From Hofstenia miamia (Eukaryota > Xenacoelomorpha > Acoela), in assembly GCA_004352715.1 (NCBI GenBank), contig SCFE01000001.1, positions 2,772,739 through 2,836,738 on the forward strand: a DNA stretch of 64,000 nt. The letters run 5' to 3'. Positions 57,385 to 64,000 of the stretch are shown here, one piece after another. Below the pieces are notes generated by a model. The model was not told where the DNA came from, did no database searches, and saw only the letters and a program-made list of their open reading frames with translations. Each line of letters starts with the position of its first letter. Positions within the stretch are counted from its first letter, which is position 1. A program made the position numbers and the translations under genes.

Positions 57385-59095
57385 CCTAACAATGATTTCA
57401 AATCTATTTCATCATGTATCTACTTCATGTGATGAAATAATTTATGTCTGCCCCTAATCATAGTTGCAATACCTTATCTAAAATAATTATAGAACAAATG
57501 ACATACATTGGTTCCTGTTGGAATACTCAGTGTGCCAACCATTGAATAAATGTAGTACTTGAAGGGAGACAATAAATCCAGTACGAGAGAAAAACATTAT
57601 TTTCAACTTTTTAAGTGGATTGTGCGTCATATGCTATTTTAACCAACTTTGTTATTGCTAAAAATGCTAATTACCAGGTACCGGTTTTGTTCATCATTCC
57701 AATCTTACAGTTGGCATGAAAAAATTTCTGCTTAACAAGAAATCAAGCAGCAAAAGTCTATTGTAATCACACTTTTCAAATATGAAAAAAATTAGCTACA
57801 GATATTAAATTGAGGTAGCCTTTTATCCAATTTCCCGACTTTCACCGATTCAAACAGCATTAAATTGACTTTATTTATTTGCAAAGCTCAATAAGTAATT
57901 TAAAGCAAATATTGATGCATTTGCAAGTATATGACAAGTAAAAGAATTAGCTGTAACTTCTCCAAAAAATTACAATAATCATTGATTATAATTTACCCAG
58001 ACTTGATTATAAAATATAAGAACATGGTAGAAGATGAAAGTCCTTATTTAATTGAACGCACTTTTCCTTCATTATTATTTAATTTGTTAATTGAATTTAT
58101 GAAGCGGATGATTGGATTTTTCTGAGAACTTAGTATTTTGTCATTAATTTTCATTATTTTCATTTGCGAAATCAATATTTGCACACATAGTTATTTCTAT
58201 TTTTACTCTGGTTTTCTGCCAATTCTGTCAATTATTTTCATTAATGTTAAGAAGCTTCCTTTATCACAATTACATCACTTTAAACAGACATTTTTTAGTG
58301 CTGCTATGATTATGGTTATTAATATTATAATAAATTAAAGTATTATTTTTAGAATTGAAAACAATTATTTATAAATGAATTTAGTATTTCTATTGTTTCT
58401 AATTATAACTACTACTAGATGATTCTTTTTTATTCAATATCTTCTGAAAAAATTAGCAGTAATTGAAAAAAACAATCTGCTTAACAAATATAATTCTATA
58501 AGTATTAGCTAATGATAGAAATATTTTTTTGTATTTTTTTGAAATATACGAAAATTCAGATGTTTAGATAATGTAACAAAAAATTATAAATTCATTGAAA
58601 ATTAGTGCATTAGCTAATTTAACATGAAAAATATCATTAAATTGCAATACTTTTTGAAATAGAGGACACCATTTTGTTTCTAAATACAAAATTTTCCTTA
58701 AAACGATTTCAAAAATTTTCTAATGACACACTTAGGATTGCATTGTCTAACAACTGAAAATCTACACCTTACATGATTTTCGAATTCAAGACTTCTTCTT
58801 TTTTCAATTGCTGAAGACTAAAAGCTTTAGCTATTCTAAGGGAATCTTTAAATATTAAGTTGACACTTACTATACTCAGCTAAAAGTTCAAGAGAACACT
58901 TTTATTCATAAAAGGTCATTAATTCATGAAACATAAAATGAAATTCACACCCATATTTTCAAGTAAAAATTTGAAATTTCAAATGAAAGATTTATTCTTA
59001 ATAGAATGAAACACCGAAAAAATTTGCAGATTTTTTCTTAAAACTAAATAAATTTAAACAATATAAATATATGTATATAGGTCCCGCACTGAGTG
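57385..59095. other. AT-rich stretch, no gene seen
   Basis: Short frames only, strongly AT-biased. Nothing supported. Confidence 0.45.
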
Positions 59096-59096
59096 C

Positions 59097-59098
<2 letters not shown>

Positions 59099-59131
<33 letters not shown>
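59099..59131. repeat. (AT)n microsatellite
   Basis: Perfect AT dinucleotide run. Confidence 0.95.
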
Positions 59132-59133
<2 letters not shown>

Positions 59134-59318
59134 CTGACAGATTGGAGCATTTATTGAAGGATTTCAATTGGGACAAAATTTTAGAAAACAATAGTAACTT
59201 AGATGAACAGATATTGGAGGCTGAATCAGAAGTTGGTAGGCTGTTGAAGATTTGCAGAATTAATAAAAAATGTAAGAAGGATCGACAATGCAATTATTTA
59301 AGATGCAACATTTAGATT
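59132..59318 (+). other. short hydrophilic open block, unassigned
   Basis: The plus frame encodes TDRLEHLLKDFNWDKILENN then an acidic stretch and LLKICRINKKCKKDRQCNYL before a stop. It is charged, probably helical, and has a Cys/Lys-rich end. It may be part of a retroelement next to the gap or a small exon. No family recognised. Confidence 0.3.
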
Positions 59319-59323
59319 CCGAT

Positions 59324-59384
59324 ATTATTACTTGGAGCTGTATTAGACTTAACCGTTAAGTCTAATACAGTTCCAAGTAATAGT
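59324..59384. repeat. 61-bp near-perfect palindrome at a gap edge
   Basis: Two 30-base arms, 28 of 30 matching, around a single central C (59354): CTTGGAGCTGTATTAGACTT and its complement. The N gap starts two bases after it. Confidence 0.85.
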
Positions 59385-59386
59385 GA

Positions 59387-60305
59387 NNNNNNNNNNNNNN
59401 NNNNNNNNNNNNNNNNNNNNNNNNNNNNNNNNNNNNNNNNNNNNNNNNNNNNNNNNNNNNNNNNNNNNNNNNNNNNNNNNNNNNNNNNNNNNNNNNNNNN
59501 NNNNNNNNNNNNNNNNNNNNNNNNNNNNNNNNNNNNNNNNNNNNNNNNNNNNNNNNNNNNNNNNNNNNNNNNNNNNNNNNNNNNNNNNNNNNNNNNNNNN
59601 NNNNNNNNNNNNNNNNNNNNNNNNNNNNNNNNNNNNNNNNNNNNNNNNNNNNNNNNNNNNNNNNNNNNNNNNNNNNNNNNNNNNNNNNNNNNNNNNNNNN
59701 NNNNNNNNNNNNNNNNNNNNNNNNNNNNNNNNNNNNNNNNNNNNNNNNNNNNNNNNNNNNNNNNNNNNNNNNNNNNNNNNNNNNNNNNNNNNNNNNNNNN
59801 NNNNNNNNNNNNNNNNNNNNNNNNNNNNNNNNNNNNNNNNNNNNNNNNNNNNNNNNNNNNNNNNNNNNNNNNNNNNNNNNNNNNNNNNNNNNNNNNNNNN
59901 NNNNNNNNNNNNNNNNNNNNNNNNNNNNNNNNNNNNNNNNNNNNNNNNNNNNNNNNNNNNNNNNNNNNNNNNNNNNNNNNNNNNNNNNNNNNNNNNNNNN
60001 NNNNNNNNNNNNNNNNNNNNNNNNNNNNNNNNNNNNNNNNNNNNNNNNNNNNNNNNNNNNNNNNNNNNNNNNNNNNNNNNNNNNNNNNNNNNNNNNNNNN
60101 NNNNNNNNNNNNNNNNNNNNNNNNNNNNNNNNNNNNNNNNNNNNNNNNNNNNNNNNNNNNNNNNNNNNNNNNNNNNNNNNNNNNNNNNNNNNNNNNNNNN
60201 NNNNNNNNNNNNNNNNNNNNNNNNNNNNNNNNNNNNNNNNNNNNNNNNNNNNNNNNNNNNNNNNNNNNNNNNNNNNNNNNNNNNNNNNNNNNNNNNNNNN
60301 NNNNN
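59387..60305. other. assembly gap, 919 Ns
   Basis: Lies between the palindrome and a LINE 3' end. Confidence 0.95.
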
Positions 60306-60575
60306 AATTGGAGGAAATTCTAGCAGCAAATTTAAGTTATTTTAATTATTTTAATTTGTCTATATGTAAATATTTTAATTTTTTAGCTTGTTTATTGTAT
60401 ATGTATGTATTTTAGTATGTGCTGTTCAATTTTGTAAATATGTTTGTATATATATGCTTGTAAATATTGTACATATATATTTTTTTCAAATTTGTCAGGA
60501 TGTACAGCAAATGTATTATCATTACATAAACAAAAATAAAGCTATTGAAGAGTTATTATTATTATTATTCCACCA
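60306..60575 (+). mobile_element. LINE 3' end, copy A
   Basis: From TTGGAGGAAATTCTAGCAGC to AATAAAGCTATTGAAGAG and a TTA/ATT tail. It is almost identical to 61098-61333, so two copies of the same family lie in tandem. The body of this copy is in the gap. Confidence 0.8.
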
Positions 60576-60666
60576 AATTTTTTCAGAACAAAATTAGTAA
60601 AATGCGCAAGGGAATCCGCTACTTGTACGCGATGAGGCATCTATCTGTACATGTTGAAGTTTTGCN

Positions 60667-61333
60667 ATGCAAGCATTCTACTAAACAACATAAGTACTAC
60701 AGAACAGGAACGCATAAATAAGATATTTAGGGTGTTTAATGTTGATAGACTCAATGCAGGTGAAACAATACATAAGTTTGCTATTCTTGCACCAATCTAT
60801 ATTACCAAATACGCAACATTAATAAACTTGTACAAATACATTAACAACTTGACCATTGGTAATAGTATATTCAATAACTACATGAATTATAATAGCGGTC
60901 AGACACATGCATAAATAGGTTTCAAACAAAGAACAAATTTTGGAAGACCGCATACATGTCTAGTGCTTGCCGAATGTGGAATAAATTAGATAAAGAAACG
61001 CGCAAAGCTGCAAACTTAAGAACTTTTAGGAGAATTTTAAAACAAAATCTACTTGCAGACCAATACACTTTTGGATATTCAAAACAACTTAATAAATTGG
61101 AGGAAATTCTAGCAGCAAATTTAAGTTATTTTAATTATTTTAATTTGTCTATATGTAAATATTTTAATTTTTTAGCTTGTTTATTGTATATGTATGTATT
61201 TTAGTATGTGCTGTTCAATTTTGTAAATATGTGTGTATATATATGTTTGTAAATATTGTACATATATATTTTTTTCAAATTTGTATGTACAGCAAATGTA
61301 CTATCATTACATAAGCAAAAATAAAGCTATTGT
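60667..61333 (+). mobile_element. LINE C-terminal domain and 3' UTR, copy B
   Basis: Begins after a one-base gap. Plus frames encode ILLNNISTTEQERINKIFRV, then INLYKYINNLTIGNSIFNNY. After a stop and frame change they read MSSACRMWNKLDKETRKAAN, TFRRILKQNLL and LNKLEEILAANL. The 'WNkLdketR...l..Fr..lk..Ll' order is the standard C-terminus of CR1/Jockey-type LINE ORF2. The 3' UTR ends at AATAAAGCTATTG. Same family as 14400-15700 judging from the shared 3' end. Confidence 0.75.
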
Positions 61334-61339
61334 TGACTT

Positions 61340-61919
61340 ATTTCTTTTTTTAATGTACTTTGTACATTTTGTATTGTGTAGATATATACTTGTATTAACT
61401 TTAATATGAAAAAGAATTTTGGTTCAACTTGAGGAATTCGTCAAGGAAATTCAATTGCGCATGGATGCATTCCCAATAAACATTTTTGTTTGAAATAACG
61501 TTTCACTAACGTTGATTTAGTGGCATAAAGGCGTTGAATGGATGTTGTGGAAACATTGATATTTGAACAAATTGGTTGCTTGGACATGTTCATTAGCATC
61601 ACAGTAATGTTGTAAGAACATTGAATTCACAACTTCACATATAACTCAAAAACCCAATGCATTATTGTCTTTTAAAAATTTATAAAAATTTAGCTGTAGT
61701 TAATTCATTAAACAATGAATAATGTCACCATGAAATTATAATAGAAAATTTTGCATTCAAAAGACCAACCACTTTGAACAAATGCCTATCACAGTACATG
61801 CACCAAATACACACAATATACTATGCATGCATTCAAGATATATCAATTACTAAGTTAGAACTCCTAGAATTGCTATTCCATTACACTACCAAAGATGTTA
61901 TTATTAATATATTATGAAA
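61340..61919. other. AT-rich stretch, no gene seen
   Basis: Nothing recognised before the gap. Confidence 0.45.
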
Positions 61920-62827
61920 NNNNNNNNNNNNNNNNNNNNNNNNNNNNNNNNNNNNNNNNNNNNNNNNNNNNNNNNNNNNNNNNNNNNNNNNNNNNNNNNN
62001 NNNNNNNNNNNNNNNNNNNNNNNNNNNNNNNNNNNNNNNNNNNNNNNNNNNNNNNNNNNNNNNNNNNNNNNNNNNNNNNNNNNNNNNNNNNNNNNNNNNN
62101 NNNNNNNNNNNNNNNNNNNNNNNNNNNNNNNNNNNNNNNNNNNNNNNNNNNNNNNNNNNNNNNNNNNNNNNNNNNNNNNNNNNNNNNNNNNNNNNNNNNN
62201 NNNNNNNNNNNNNNNNNNNNNNNNNNNNNNNNNNNNNNNNNNNNNNNNNNNNNNNNNNNNNNNNNNNNNNNNNNNNNNNNNNNNNNNNNNNNNNNNNNNN
62301 NNNNNNNNNNNNNNNNNNNNNNNNNNNNNNNNNNNNNNNNNNNNNNNNNNNNNNNNNNNNNNNNNNNNNNNNNNNNNNNNNNNNNNNNNNNNNNNNNNNN
62401 NNNNNNNNNNNNNNNNNNNNNNNNNNNNNNNNNNNNNNNNNNNNNNNNNNNNNNNNNNNNNNNNNNNNNNNNNNNNNNNNNNNNNNNNNNNNNNNNNNNN
62501 NNNNNNNNNNNNNNNNNNNNNNNNNNNNNNNNNNNNNNNNNNNNNNNNNNNNNNNNNNNNNNNNNNNNNNNNNNNNNNNNNNNNNNNNNNNNNNNNNNNN
62601 NNNNNNNNNNNNNNNNNNNNNNNNNNNNNNNNNNNNNNNNNNNNNNNNNNNNNNNNNNNNNNNNNNNNNNNNNNNNNNNNNNNNNNNNNNNNNNNNNNNN
62701 NNNNNNNNNNNNNNNNNNNNNNNNNNNNNNNNNNNNNNNNNNNNNNNNNNNNNNNNNNNNNNNNNNNNNNNNNNNNNNNNNNNNNNNNNNNNNNNNNNNN
62801 NNNNNNNNNNNNNNNNNNNNNNNNNNN
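61920..62827. other. assembly gap, 908 Ns
   Basis: Followed directly by a LINE endonuclease fragment, so it probably contains a LINE 5' region. Confidence 0.95.
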
Positions 62828-63043
62828 AACTACTGTAATAACTATAAATTTGTTTATCTCAATGCTAGAAGCCTCAATGCAAACAGAAATGATTTTCTAA
62901 ACTTAATAAATAAGATAGGACAAAACGGAATATTCTTAATTACCAAAACTTGGTTACAACATAACACTGATCCTAATTTGTTTAATCCTGACCGACATTA
63001 TTGTAGCATCATCCAAGAAGAACAACCAAAACTCTATCAATGA
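62828..63043 (+). pseudogene. LINE APE-endonuclease N-terminal fragment
   Basis: The frame from the gap edge reads YKFVYLNARSLNANRNDFLN and then GIFLITKTWLQHNTDP. This is the start of an APE endonuclease ('NARSLxNKxxxL ... ITETWL'). The catalytic Glu of TETWL is Lys here, and the frame stops soon after, so it is inactive. Confidence 0.7.
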
Positions 63044-63363
63044 TTTGTGTTAATTCTTGGAAAATGCATTTAGTAATTTTGACAGTTTAATTTCGGCAAG
63101 TATTAGTCGCCAAAATGGTTTGACAAAATTAAGTGTGGACGAAACGCCTGCACACAGTTCTGCATAGCCACGAGGTACGCAGAAATTTAAAGCGTGGGAA
63201 AACCAAATTTGAAATTAGGCGACTGGTACTTGTTTAGCAGCAATAATCGGTAAATATGTTTTAATAAATTTTGTATAAATAGAAACTACGAGCTGTGAAT
63301 ATGATGAACATTAACCTCGTTATATTTTCTCTTTATTTATTGCGGTTTGATTTATTACGTTAT

Positions 63364-63431
63364 GCAAAGCTAAACGGTCTCTTTGTGCAACAATCATATG
63401 ATTGTTGCACACAGAGACCGTTTAGCTTTGC
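63364..63431. repeat. 68-bp near-perfect palindrome without loop
   Basis: Two 34-base arms match at 33 positions. The left arm begins GCAAAGCTAAACGGTCTC and the right arm ends GAGACCGTTTAGCTTTGC, meeting at ATCATATGAT. It would extrude as a long hairpin. Confidence 0.95.
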
Positions 63432-63439
63432 TATCAGCG

Positions 63440-64000
63440 AAGGAGAAATTAATGGGTATCGCGCTCGATTGTTGTATTACAGCTAAGCTATGGATAGGTG
63501 TAGGGATTTTTCACCCGTTTAGCTTGCACTCAATTCATTCCTTGGCATATAGTAATAAATGCAATAAAGGCGTTTTGCCATCGTAGGTAAATATCATTAT
63601 TTATCTTAACTGAGTTTTAGATCTAAATTCTGACGAATAATGTGACCGATAACGTGACTGATCTTATTGTTATTTTAATAGTAGTTTGTAGCTAGAGTTT
63701 GTACATAGTTTTTAGTAGCTAGCGTTGTGTCTTATTTTTAATTTGTCAGTAGTTTATAGTTAATTGTTTGTATCGTAATTTATTATATGTAGGAAGCTGC
63801 TCTATATGATATTTAAAGTTTTTATGTAATAGCAGCTAGTGTCTGTCATTGCCAACTACTGACAATATATGAATTGAGCTTGAGCATTAAGTCGAATTGT
63901 GTTCATAGTTTATTTCACTCATTAAGGCACACATAACAAACATAGTTTCATGAGACTGAGCTGAGTTGGACTCACAATGGATTGGATCTTTAACTACGGA
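63440..64000. other. unassigned end of window, possibly an LTR
   Basis: Less AT-rich than average. It contains repeated GTAGTTTGTAG/GTAGTTTATAG words and a segment ending AGGCACACATAACA, then TTGGACTCACAATGG. This could be an LTR end plus primer-binding site, but the window stops before that can be tested. Confidence 0.15.

Noticed and set aside
59054-59293. Minus-strand frame with repeated Ile-Tyr
   Set aside because: It is the translation of an (AT)n microsatellite and the complement of the 59132-59318 block.
1-64000. CRISPR array, bacterial operon or plasmid features
   Set aside because: No regularly spaced short repeats, no ribosome-binding-site-led gene strings. Spliced genes and animal retroelements show this is nuclear animal DNA.

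Overview
The window looks like a stretch of an AT-rich invertebrate animal genome. The evidence is spliced genes with GT/AG introns, a DM-domain exon, a CYP2-type cytochrome P450, a class A GPCR and an ADF/cofilin-type protein. The repeat load is also animal-like: CR1/L2-like LINEs, an R2-like element fragment, a Penelope-like element, mariner/Tc1, hAT, piggyBac and Crypton-like remnants. I cannot fix the phylum. The sequence is a draft assembly: four long N gaps (30268-31267, 33494-34082, 59387-60305, 61920-62827) and six single-base gaps (12841, 36903, 52310, 52906, 55664, 60666). Several of the single-base gaps sit beside near-identical duplications, so they are probably unmerged contig ends.

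Layout. 0-7 kb: repeats and gene-poor DNA, with an hAT-like transposase remnant near 1 kb, a possible tRNA-derived SINE at 2.25 kb and a diverged direct repeat pair at 4.6 and 5.8 kb. 7.7-8.8 kb: a small secreted-protein gene (minus) whose 3' part is tandemly duplicated with a 333-bp period. 11.9-12.5 kb: a fold-back element. 12.98-13.43 kb: an ADF/cofilin-like exon (plus). 14.4-15.7 kb: a LINE remnant. 17.6-20.2 kb (minus): two small exons that splice into a DM domain (DMRT family), with a possible later exon. 25-27 kb (minus): a degenerate Penelope-like element.

28.1-36.5 kb (minus): a cytochrome P450 whose exons sum to 495 codons, but with the candidate first exon lying between exons 2 and 3. 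Its introns hold a fold-back element, an R2-like element end and an antisense CR1/L2 LINE. 36.6-39.5 kb: two degenerate mariner-type elements and a tRNA-like sequence. 40-44 kb: MITEs, an hAT C-terminus and a piggyBac-like remnant. 45.4-50.8 kb (minus): a two-exon class A GPCR, split exactly in its DRY motif, whose intron has collected LINE pieces and a MITE. 53.7-56 kb: a Crypton-like tyrosine-recombinase element with a second partial copy. 56.5-57.2 kb (minus): a possible terminal exon and a Tc1 remnant. 59-63 kb: LINE pieces around two long gaps. 63.4 kb: a 68-bp near-perfect palindrome.

The host genes (secreted protein, ADF-H, DMRT, P450, GPCR) do not form a functional cluster. I found no convincing new multi-gene system. 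The most useful observations are the DM-domain gene hidden in two very short exons, the scrambled P450 exon order, the in-frame 333-bp duplication, the Crypton-like remnant, and the pattern of duplications at single-base gaps.
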